From Volutella citrinella (taxonomy: Eukaryota; Ascomycota; Sordariomycetes; Hypocreales; Nectriaceae): 64,000 nt of DNA. Numbering within the stretch: the stretch's first letter is position 1; the number at the start of each line of letters is the position of its first letter. This document shows, one piece after another, positions 34,512 to 43,293 of this stretch. Location: contig JAWZSP010000009.1 in NCBI GenBank assembly GCA_034401135.1, forward strand, positions 1,116,001-1,180,000, given 5' to 3'. Under the pieces are notes generated by a model. The model was not told where the DNA came from. It was given only the letters and a program-made list of their open reading frames with translations, and made no database searches. A program made the translations under genes and the position numbers.

Positions 34512-35486
34512 TTCCAGCAGAGAAATTTGGAAGGCAACCGAGGTGGAATATGGTCGAAGGAATGAGCACGATGATGAGCAGAAGATTCTCAGAGGCAGGA
34601 TCCGAGCAGAGACTGAAGATTATATGAAGACGTTGATGTGCCCTTTGGCAAGCTTCCCTCAGACTCCGGTCATAGGGGAAGCAGTGAGCCTGAACAAGAG
34701 AATCTATATGGGCAGGAAAACGAGCACAACCAGGCCATTCATATCCATCTATCGTTTTTGGCAACATGGTGGCTTGCTTGGCTTCAATGGTATCGGGATT
34801 CCGGAGCCAATAGGATCGGCAGCCTAGATGAGGATGGAACCGGCCCAGGTCGGTAACGGATATGAGCAGGCTGCCCGACCATACATCATCTGCTCCGTGC
34901 CTAGCTCCGCCGAAACAAAGTGATGCCCAGGGGCTTCCCGGCATATTTCTTCAGTGCAAGCCACCTCGTCTCATGCGTTGGTACCTGCCTAGCCAACCCA
35001 TGGGGAATAAAGGAGTGGGTGACGGCTTGAGGTACAGCCCAAGGAAGAAGGCTAACGGGCATGTAAGTGGCGGCGGTTTGTGAAACGACGCGAAACTGCA
35101 AACGGGTCTAGCCGGGAGGACGGAAGAGCATTGGCTGGGCTGTGGTCAGCCCGTGCGTGCTCATTTGAACAAACATGGCGCTGATGAATGCGGGACATGT
35201 ATTCATGAATACAGCTGAGAAGGGGCGCCAACCCAACCGTGCGTGGCTTGCCGCCACCACCCACCACCACGGGGTGAAAGAATTGAACGGATGGGTGCCA
35301 AAGAATGCCGTGTGGGTGTTGTTCTGCATGGTTCACAATGGACACATCTCTTATTAAAGGCCATCCCTCCCTTTCGCCGTCCTTCTTGACTGCACCATCT
35401 TCCTCGCCCTCCTTCACTGTACCGTCCTTGTTCCCTTCTTCCCTTCACTCCCTTTCTAGCCCTATCGTGTTTGTCGAACCAAGCCA
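34512..35486. other. divergent region between the kinase and the orphan gene
   Basis: May hold a missing 5' exon of the kinase (minus), but no convincing ATG plus donor was found. About 35363-35462 is strongly pyrimidine-rich and directly precedes the orphan gene on the plus strand. Confidence 0.4.
35363..35462 (+). promoter_or_regulatory. pyrimidine-rich leader
   Basis: Long CT-rich tract (CCCTCC, CTTCCC and TTCCCTTC units) ending about 25 nt before the ATG at 35487. Such tracts are typical near transcription starts of fungal genes, which supports the downstream frame being a real gene. Confidence 0.45.
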
Positions 35487-36980
35487 ATGGCCAACACCCC
35501 AGTTGAAAGGCAGAGGAAGTCCATCTATGAGGTCTACATCCCCCAGATATTCCATAACCGAGTGATACCAGCCCTAGAGGCTTGGGCCAGACGCCCCGAG
35601 GGTGCTCCAACCCGTTTCGATCGCGATGGACCCCCCCCCTACAGCCCATCCACCGAGCCCGATTACAGCAACTGGGGCACCCCGGAACCCTCTCCCTCGC
35701 CAGACGCCGACGAGACCTTGGCTGTCTTGGACCCGCCGCTCACTGAAGAGGAACTCCAACACGCTGCCAACATAACACGCCTGGACTGGCCACTCCACCC
35801 CCACTGCCTGTACCCTCAAGAATTCCGGCTAGAGGTCATTCGATGCAGCAACAATATCTACCGGGGCAATTGCAGCGAGGAGACCCTACACTATCTTACT
35901 GGTGACTGTGCCATTGAACGTGGAGAGGTGGTCACCCGACACTATATGAAGAAGCGGTGGCAGCGGCTGGGCATATGGAACCCTGAGTGGGGGGTTCCTG
36001 ACCGCGAGAATCCTGATGATCCCAACCAAGTCTGGAGCTGGCGTTGGCCGTGGAAGTTGGATCCCCGCTGGACAACGCCAAACAATGATCATCCCGCCTC
36101 CCGGGCCGTCTACGGCCGACGAGGTCTTCGCCAAAGCGAGTACCCTCCGATGGAGCCCCAACTGAGCAGAAATGCACTACCCCCCAATCCTTCCCATGCT
36201 CAGATAGACGCTTTCTTCACCTCCCGCCCCTTCTTCCAATTCGCCCTTGAGAAGTCGGAGCAGGGACAGCGATTTAATCGCTGGCCTCGACTGCGGTGGA
36301 ATGCCCCAAGAAGCGTGGTGGAGCGGTGGAAGGCGAGGGGCATCTGGAAGGCAGAATGGGGTGTTCTGAACTACCGGCATGAGCAGGTGTTCGGCTGGGA
36401 CTGGGCTCACGAAGACCCGGTAGCGGGGCCCGCAGACTATTCCGAGTTGAACTCGCTCGAGCATGTCGACTTCACCCCGTCCGAGATTGATGCCTTCGAG
36501 GCCATTGACGCGACTCTCGGCCCGATCCCAGACGACTGGTGGACAAAACGGTGGCGGGCCCGGGTCGCGCTGCGCAGGAGTGATCGAATCGCCAAGAAAA
36601 GAGCCGCCGCCCAGGAAGCAGCCAGCACCGCCTGGTCCAGCAATGAGATGTCCGTCTCGACTGCGGGGCGAGGAGGGAGTCGCGGCGCCAGCGTCCGCAA
36701 GCCTCCAAGCCGGCTCTCAGGGGCGTCCAAACCGAAGGGCGTTGCGAAGCAGAGGGCAACGGCGACGCGACCTGCCCGACGCGGCGCTACAAAGCCAAGG
36801 ACGTCGTCGACCAGACGCCTGGCACCGGCAGTGCAGCCCCCGATGGCGGAAGAGGTAGCCGCATCACGGAGAGCGGCAAACGCTGCGAGAGCCGCGCGTG
36901 TGCAGCGACAGTCGGACTTGAGGGGACGGGAGAAGCCTACCACCGTGAGCCGAGGGCGCCATGAGGCCAGCAAGCACTAG
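35487..36980 (+). CDS. orphan protein with a duplicated Trp-rich module and basic tail
   Basis: I do not recognise this gene. It is a single-exon frame of 497 aa. The N-terminal ~100 residues are Pro/Ser-rich. Two copies of a Trp-rich module can be aligned: one near residues 150-195 (KKRWQRLGIWNPEWGV then VWSWRWPW) and one near 270-315 (VERWKARGIWKAEWGV then VFGWDWAH). A weaker third element is near 350 (DWWTKRWRARVALRRSDR). From about residue 375 the tail is Arg/Ala/Ser-rich and basic, consistent with nucleic-acid binding or nuclear location. A pyrimidine-rich tract precedes the start. Coding potential is supported by sustained GC-biased third positions over 1.5 kb. Function unknown. Confidence 0.72.
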   Translation: MANTPVERQRKSIYEVYIPQIFHNRVIPALEAWARRPEGAPTRFDRDGPPPYSPSTEPDYSNWGTPEPSPSPDADETLAVLDPPLTEEELQHAANITRLDWPLHPHCLYPQEFRLEVIRCSNNIYRGNCSEETLHYLTGDCAIERGEVVTRHYMKKRWQRLGIWNPEWGVPDRENPDDPNQVWSWRWPWKLDPRWTTPNNDHPASRAVYGRRGLRQSEYPPMEPQLSRNALPPNPSHAQIDAFFTSRPFFQFALEKSEQGQRFNRWPRLRWNAPRSVVERWKARGIWKAEWGVLNYRHEQVFGWDWAHEDPVAGPADYSELNSLEHVDFTPSEIDAFEAIDATLGPIPDDWWTKRWRARVALRRSDRIAKKRAAAQEAASTAWSSNEMSVSTAGRGGSRGASVRKPPSRLSGASKPKGVAKQRATATRPARRGATKPRTSSTRRLAPAVQPPMAEEVAASRRAANAARAARVQRQSDLRGREKPTTVSRGRHEASKH

Positions 36981-37526
36981 TTGATGGAGGCATTCTGCCT
37001 GGTTGTTGGTTTCTTTGTTTGTTGTTTCTTTGGGAGCGGACGCAGCTATTGTTTCTTGTGACTTTGTATTGAGCACGTCCGTAAATAATATGTTAATGCT
37101 CATTGGCACATGCCCTACGCCACATCTCTCGCCATCTATTTTTGGCTCAAGCCGCTGAACGCCCCATTTCATCTACCCTAGACTTGGCATCATTCCGGAC
37201 ACCACACCACAGCCGCTTGACAGCGCTTTCGGGAGAGCCCAGCAAGGGATCTTAATCCCGAGTAGATGCTCATGCCCTCGGGACACGATGTGTAGAGGTT
37301 TGTGCAAGCTATGAAGGGAATAAAAGGGGTGAGATGAGTAAATGAGTGAGGGGAGGTATGAATGAGCCAAGCTGCAGCCGAGGGTGGCGTGATTGGACAG
37401 GGAATCAAGAAACCTCTCCCTACAAGACGTTAGGTAAAGCAATATGAGAATCTCTGTCATTAGGCCGAACCCAATACTATCTCTTATAGAATACGTCCAT
37501 TTAAATTAAGCAAACTCTACAATACA
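36981..37526. other. intergenic between convergent genes
   Basis: 3' ends of the orphan gene (plus) and the F-box gene (minus). AT-rich patches occur near 37080-37100 and 37480-37530. No gene recognised. Confidence 0.45.
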
Positions 37527-39236
37527 TCATGCGCCCTCATCCGGGCCAACTTGCAACGAACCCCATCTTGCATAACGCGTCACTCGAGGTACCTCATGGG
37601 CCCTGGGCCTCGCAATGGCAGCGTCGCCGTACTGCCAGCAATAAATTTTGTCATACTGTGTCGAGCTAATGTCCATAGTGCCATTCTTGCCGCACCCAGT
37701 AAATGGCCTGAAGCCGTAGACATCGTGCAGCACCGCCTCGGACAGCTTAGTGACCCCTTGGCTCTGGAGCAGCTCAATCTCTCGTGCCACATCCTCCCAC
37801 GTCTCGGCAATGTCCCCCGACATATTCTCTGGGTCAATGTTACAGTGCTCGATGCGTAGCTTGTCAAGAGACCCTCCGTGCCGGCGAAGAAAGTTGAAGA
37901 GGTTCTGGGGGATGATGTCGCCGCATGAAAACTCAGCACGGCGAAGGCGGGACAGCGTCAGGTCTTCGGGAATGGCATCAACGGTGGACATGTTGTGGGC
38001 CTCAAGCACAAGTTCCTCCAGCCGAGGCATCGAGGCGAGCATCCTACCCACGCCTCCCAGCTCCATAGTCCACTGGCCATGCCAGTATTGGTAGCCGTTG
38101 CTGATGGCCAGGTGGAGGCATGTCATGTTGGTCATGTGGCCGAAGGCGGATGTGAGGAGGCCTGGAAACGGGGAGGCGGTATCGAAGATTTGAATGTCGC
38201 AGCCGGGCTGGTACATTTCGCTGACCAGATCGGCTGATGGGTCGACTCGGAATTCCGTGAGTTGCGAACGCATTGCTGGATCGGTAAGGACTTTGAGGGC
38301 CACGCAAAGTCCTCGTGCCTGTCGAGAGAGGGACCGGACGGTCTTGTACTGCAAGTACTCTCCATATAACTCCTCGTTCTCTTCCTCGTCGTAATTATAC
38401 TCGGGCTCCTCGCACGCTTCTATGTTGAAATCGGCGTTCTCGCTCTGTGATGCATCACTTACAACATTTCCCGGGTCGTGGGGCCACGGCCAGCCATTTT
38501 GGACAATCTGCCTTGTCATTTCATCGTCTAGCCAGTCCATGCTGAACATGTTTTCGGAAGTCCGCTCCATTGGCTCGCCCCAAGCAGCCCACCAATCGCA
38601 CCGCGGTGCGAATGGGGGTCGCTCGCGATGCAGCTCCCCGGCTCGACGCCACATCTTGACGACGGGACTCGATGACGACTGGCTTTGCGCGCCAGTTTTA
38701 GGAGCTTCGTCGGCAGTACGGTTGGTGAGCACGAGCCTGCGCAGAGATGTCATGCCCGGAAGAGCGGCCATCAGGACCTCTACGTCTTTGTGTGTAAGTC
38801 GATTATCGTGATGTCCCTCGTACATCTTCATGTACAGGTTGTAAAACTCCTCTTTGGCCCCAAGAGGCCACTCGCGGCCATCTGCGTCAAAGGGAGGGTC
38901 ATCAGGAAAGTATGGGCTCCGGCGCAGTGGCCAGTGATCATCTTCGCGCTCGGCTACGGTGTGGTAGACACGTCGCTTGGTCAACGAAGGCGCCAACGTC
39001 GTGTCATCAATGATGAGCTCCCGCACGCTGCCGAGGAGGAGCGGATTAGCAGCGACGAGACCGAATACCTCTAGGTCCAAGGGATGGCAAGACACGTAGA
39101 GAGCCGGGAATAGATAGGGCCCGGCGGCTAGGTTGAGCTTGCTGCAGCTAGAGCGGGTGGCTTTGATGGCATGTCCCGGGAGGAACCCGAGAATGTGGTC
39201 GAGGACCTCTGGTGGCAGGTCAATAAGCTGGAGCAT
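37527..39236 (-). CDS. F-box protein
   Basis: Putative substrate adaptor of an SCF ubiquitin ligase. Single exon, 569 aa. The F-box is at the very N-terminus: LIDLPPEVLDHILGFLPGHA then a KLNLAAGPYLFPALY continuation. The rest has leucine-rich stretches such as MTSLRRLVL and MPRLEELVLEAHNM, which may form irregular leucine-rich repeats for substrate binding. An acidic insert (NYDEEENEELYGEY) is in the middle. The start is the ATG of MLQLIDLP; upstream in-frame sequence lacks another ATG at a sensible place. Fungal F-box proteins of this type are numerous and rapidly evolving, so no orthologue is assigned. Confidence 0.85.
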   Translation of the reverse strand: MLQLIDLPPEVLDHILGFLPGHAIKATRSSCSKLNLAAGPYLFPALYVSCHPLDLEVFGLVAANPLLLGSVRELIIDDTTLAPSLTKRRVYHTVAEREDDHWPLRRSPYFPDDPPFDADGREWPLGAKEEFYNLYMKMYEGHHDNRLTHKDVEVLMAALPGMTSLRRLVLTNRTADEAPKTGAQSQSSSSPVVKMWRRAGELHRERPPFAPRCDWWAAWGEPMERTSENMFSMDWLDDEMTRQIVQNGWPWPHDPGNVVSDASQSENADFNIEACEEPEYNYDEEENEELYGEYLQYKTVRSLSRQARGLCVALKVLTDPAMRSQLTEFRVDPSADLVSEMYQPGCDIQIFDTASPFPGLLTSAFGHMTNMTCLHLAISNGYQYWHGQWTMELGGVGRMLASMPRLEELVLEAHNMSTVDAIPEDLTLSRLRRAEFSCGDIIPQNLFNFLRRHGGSLDKLRIEHCNIDPENMSGDIAETWEDVAREIELLQSQGVTKLSEAVLHDVYGFRPFTGCGKNGTMDISSTQYDKIYCWQYGDAAIARPRAHEVPRVTRYARWGSLQVGPDEGA

Positions 39237-39368
39237 CGTTGCCAAGACATGCGAACTTTTGGCACTTTCGCCACGGGTGAAGCTGCGTGGTTTATTGCTA
39301 CTGATTTGAGGTGAGGTGGAAATCGTCAAGCCTCGAAAAACTAGCAGAGCTCTAAACGAATCGCTAGG

Positions 39369-39428
39369 CAGGCAGCATTGGCCACCACGCCATAGTGAGC
39401 AGGCAGCATTGGCCACCACGCCATAGTG
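39369..39428 (+). repeat. 31-bp tandem repeat, two copies
   Basis: The unit CAGGCAGCATTGGCCACC... is present twice in direct tandem with period 31 (copies begin at 39369 and 39400 and match over at least 29 bp). It lies about 135-190 bp upstream of the F-box gene start. Confidence 0.85.
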
Positions 39429-40184
39429 GAGTGGAGAGAAACGGCAGTCTAGCCGATGCGTGCTTACTAGCAGCGCCAATTGTGTTTGGCAGCACCAAGA
39501 GAAAGGCGGCACCAGTTCGGGTCATCACAAATGCGGCGGGAAAGCATGCGATCTGGGGATCAATATTCGTCGTGGAGCGCTTCGGACAGCAGATAGCGTT
39601 GGGCAATCAGAAAACAAAGGGAAGGGCGAATCATCGAGATGCCTTGCGGACGCTGGATCTGCATTTAAGGCAATTGCTGTTGACGTGCATGGCCTGGAGC
39701 GGCTTCTGGTACCGTAGTCCAAATAGAAGGACACTGCGCCGCCCCAAGACCACGCGCAGGGCGGTTACCGAATAGAGCTCTCAGCGTGCACGCCGTCCAT
39801 GTGAGAGAAAAAAGGCCGAACTTTGCACAATGCCAAGAAGACCGGGCGGTTTATCAAAGTAGAGGAAATGCGGCGGCAGCTGGCTGTCAAGGATTTTCGG
39901 GTTTGGAATTCCACAGCCTCGACGAAGGGTGATCCATCGGTCGGTGGCCGCTATGGTACGAACTATTAATGGGCTAGGGTGGGTATCCTTGCCGAGAAGG
40001 AAATAGGAAACCACTGCTTATGCACGGAAGCTCAAAGCGGATGATGCCCAGCCGGCGATTGCGAAATCCTATCAGATGGAGGCAGCAATGTCGAGTTGGG
40101 CAGGACGGCGGAGGTGACGGAGCAGTGGGGTCTCGGACGGTACGAGGACGCATGGGATCGAACCTGGACATAGGATGAGTTCCT

Positions 40185-40208
40185 TTGGCTGCTTGGCTGC
40201 TTGGCTGC
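40185..40208 (+). repeat. 8-bp unit TTGGCTGC, three tandem copies
   Basis: Perfect threefold tandem of TTGGCTGC; a simple microsatellite in noncoding sequence. Confidence 0.8.
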
Positions 40209-40351
40209 GTAGGCGGGACGAGTCACAGATGACAGAATCGAAGAATTAAGCTTCACCGAAGGCGCAACTCGGCCTGGTTTGCTTCGCCAAGGTGCATGGG
40301 AACCATATGCTTGTGAAAGGCCAAGAGATGCCAATTCACTGCTAGCTGATG

Positions 40352-40357
40352 CACGTG
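40352..40357. promoter_or_regulatory. CACGTG motif (CACGTGGGG context)
   Basis: CACGTGGG matches the known high-affinity site of Pho4/NUC-1 bHLH regulators, but it is 2.9 kb upstream of the phosphate permease. Confidence 0.25.
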
Positions 40358-41470
40358 GGGGTGGTACAGCGTTGCGATGCGTGAGAGGTTCGTCGCTCCC
40401 GGCAGGTCGGGCACGCTGGACTGCCAAGTTTGCTAGCATTGACGGGCAAATTTCAACTGTCCACTCCCTATGGTGGGCAACTGCCAAATCGCGAGGCATC
40501 CTGTTGGTCGAGGTTGCGAGGTTGCCAGGCTTGCGGGGGCCTGTCACTCCCTGGCTTCGTTGCCCTCCCCCCCTTCCGGGACACAGCGGAGAGAGAGCAG
40601 AGGGGTTGCATCAGGCGATAACGGGAGACTAGGGTGCCTAGTTGTGGGCTTGTGATTGGATCCGGTATAAGTCTTGGCGGAGCGGAGTGGGTTGGCCAGC
40701 ACCCCCAAACGAGAGAGAAGCGAGAGGACATGGGCGGAAGTGGCGGAGGCTATTGGCCAGAGAGCCACAGCCAAGCGTCTTAGGAACAACGACAACCTCG
40801 TCCTGTTGCGACGGTGCAGACGCGGCCAAGACAGCCAAGAAATCAGCTCCTTGGCCAGAGGACCAAATGCCCAAGGGTATTCCAAGAGGACTGCGGCCAC
40901 GGACGCTGGTGGTCTCATCCGCGACTGGGCGTGGGAAGGGAGAGCTCTTGGCGCGCCAGGTGGCCAGGCTGTGTGGCTCGGTCGTTTTCCTGGTGCCGAC
41001 GATCTGCGAGAGAGCCATGATTCGGGCAGTCGTCGACGGAATGTCGTCTGTCTAAGGTTTTGCGGGTGGCATTTTCCCGCCCGTTCGCGCGGCAAGCCCC
41101 CTCGACGAGCGACCGGTAGGATTTAAACTCGGCGGCCAGAAGCGCGGAGCGCGTGTCGTTGCCGCTCTCGGTGCTGGATTTGGGATCGACTCACACGAGC
41201 AACGTGTTGTTGTCGAGCACCTGGGTCGCCCGGTGGCTTGCCCCATGTCTCAAAGAGGAAGCAGGCTTCCCGAAGTGTCAGCCGTAGCCAGTGCTGCCTC
41301 GCGGATGACAAGCTTTAGCCTTCTAGAATACAGGCACAAGGCGATCACCCATGGGATGGCGAACGCCTCGTCCAGGGTCTTGGCGCCGATGCTAGGACAG
41401 ATCCAGACACCGAGCAGTCAAAGCAACTGCCTGTCGCGTAGGTGCTTCAGGACGAGCTAGCACAGCCGCC

Positions 41471-41582
41471 AAGCGCTGCCAAGCGCTGCCCAGACATCTG
41501 CCCAGCAGACCAAGAGCTTCCAAGAGATGCTCGGTGTCTGCGTTGAGGATCGACACCAAGGCAGGCGGCGTGCCAAGCGCTG
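41471..41582 (+). repeat. AAGCGCTGC direct repeats
   Basis: AAGCGCTGCC occurs twice in tandem at 41471-41490, and AAGCGCTGC again at 41574-41582. AGCGCT is itself palindromic. Significance unknown. Confidence 0.6.
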
Positions 41583-42051
41583 CGGGACCGCGGCGAGACG
41601 CAGAGTCGACAAAAAGACATTGTGGTATCTACCCCAAGGTCGTCAACGACGGACCACTGATAGCCCCGCTGATCCGACGTGGGATGGCTGTCAAGCTGTG
41701 GCGATGGTGTTGCGATGCAGAGATGATATGTTGCGTACGCGGCTCCGTGAAGTGGGTGCCCAAGTGCCGCTGAGCCTCGTTGCTCTCCGTTCCACTCTGT
41801 TAGGCCCGTCGAGTCCCGCCAGATGGTAGTAGCACCGTTGTGCTGCCGCGTCCACGCCCGTCTGGCTCTGAAATGGCACGCATTGCATGGGACTTGTAAT
41901 TCTCCATTTTCCCTAGCGGACCCTGCCGTGCCTGTTGCTGGCTGTCGTTGGCTGCGAGGGTGAAAGGTGTGAAGTGAGGGTGTGGAAGGGCGGGTATGGG
42001 TGCGGATGCAATACCCAAGAGATAGGGCTGCCACTAGCGAATCGAATCCCC

Positions 42052-42149
42052 CACGTGTAAAGGCACGCGGTGCCTATTGGTCCGATCTCTGGGGAAAGTG
42101 CGGGAAGGGCACCCCGCCAGTCCTACACTGGAGGAGCCAAAAGCACGTG
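42052..42149. promoter_or_regulatory. two CACGTG motifs upstream of the phosphate permease
   Basis: CACGTG at 42052-42057 and at 42144-42149 (GCACGTGC), about 1.15-1.24 kb before the permease ATG. CACGTG is the established core site of the phosphate-starvation activator NUC-1/Pho4. Occupancy here is an inference. Confidence 0.4.
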
Positions 42150-43293
42150 CATCGACAACCTTATGTTAGCTTCCTATTACCACCACCAATTATGGAGACG
42201 CCCTCGCGCCTCTGCGTAAGAGCAATGCGCACGGAGATTTAAGCTTATTCGGGACAGCTCGACCTGGGCTGCCGTCGACTGATACTCGGTATGGAAAGGA
42301 CTGCGCAATAGCAATCGTGTCCGTCCCGTGTCAGGTGGATTCGCACCTACATGTATCCATGCACGCTGTGCAGAGACCCAGACACGAGCACCGTGCTGCA
42401 CAGCGCGCGCAGGCTGAGCAGAGACAAACAAAAGGCCATGCCTACAACTGCAAGTCCAATGGCCAGTCAAGGCAATTTCTGACTGCATCGGAGGTGTGGG
42501 GGGGTGCGACGAGCCTGCAGGGCCTGGGGCGTGCCCGAGTAACTAACACGCGACCAGCAGAGCCCATGCGAATACTTCGTGTCGCAGACAGCCTCAGGGC
42601 GATCCGCTGCTCGCTGCACATTGCCATCTGACCAAACGCCTCAAAACGCCAACAGCGGTGGGATGTCTGCCCATCCTCCGTGCGGCATTGCAGAAGCAGA
42701 ACTAGGTTGTCCCCAGAGGCTGATCATCCTGCCATCCCTCTGGCACGCCTTCGCCAGTCATCGCCACCAGGCCGCCCGGAGCCTACTCGATTCCCTGTAT
42801 CTTGGCAAGCCGGCGGTGCTGACCCTCGACACATCGCCTTCGGCATGTCCTGTCCAACAGGCATCCAGCACAAGGCCACGCGCAGTGCCTTAGCACGCCC
42901 GATGGATTCACCGAGCTCCCAGCAGCCGTTGCACCTCTGCAGCCCCTAATTCGGGAAGAACGACTTGGCGGAGCGGGGCGGGATCTTGGCGGGGGAGACG
43001 GGGATGTCTGTGGCCTTCTGTACGGTTGATGGGGACGGGGGGTGTGCGCGAGGGAGTCGAATGGATGGGAAGCATGACATTAAGCTTGTTTGCCAAGTCT
43101 GTGCTGATCAAGGCTGGCAGGCCCTGCTTTTTTGGATATAAGGAGCGGCCCTCGTCGCTGTCGATGTCTGGGATTCTTTTCCAGAAGCAAGCTTCCTCGT
43201 CTTCAAGACTCTCCTTCTCAACAGGTTCGCCTCCATACACGGCACCTCTTTAATACACACCCAGGACCCCAAGGGAGGCTCCCAGTTGCAACC

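Larger units (their letters stand above)
39237..43293. other. 4 kb stretch without a convincing gene
   Basis: Composition is GC-rich and not obviously RIP-mutated. Frames on both strands are short or motif-free. A 137-codon frame at 40642-41055 has a somewhat coding-like 3' half but no family match I know. Short direct repeats occur at 39369-39428, 40185-40208 and 41471-41582. CACGTG occurs at 40352, 42052 and 42144. A TATAAGG lies at 43137, about 155 bp before the phosphate permease ATG. The stretch may be long regulatory DNA or contain noncoding RNA. Confidence 0.5.

Noticed and set aside
40150..40172. B-box-like GGTTCGATCCC on the minus strand, as in a tRNA gene
   Set aside because: No A-box at the right distance and no cloverleaf with paired acceptor stem could be made.
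39237..43293. RIP-degraded transposon as an explanation of the gene-free stretch
   Set aside because: The region stays GC-rich and shows no strong C-to-T decay, terminal repeats or transposase/reverse transcriptase motifs.
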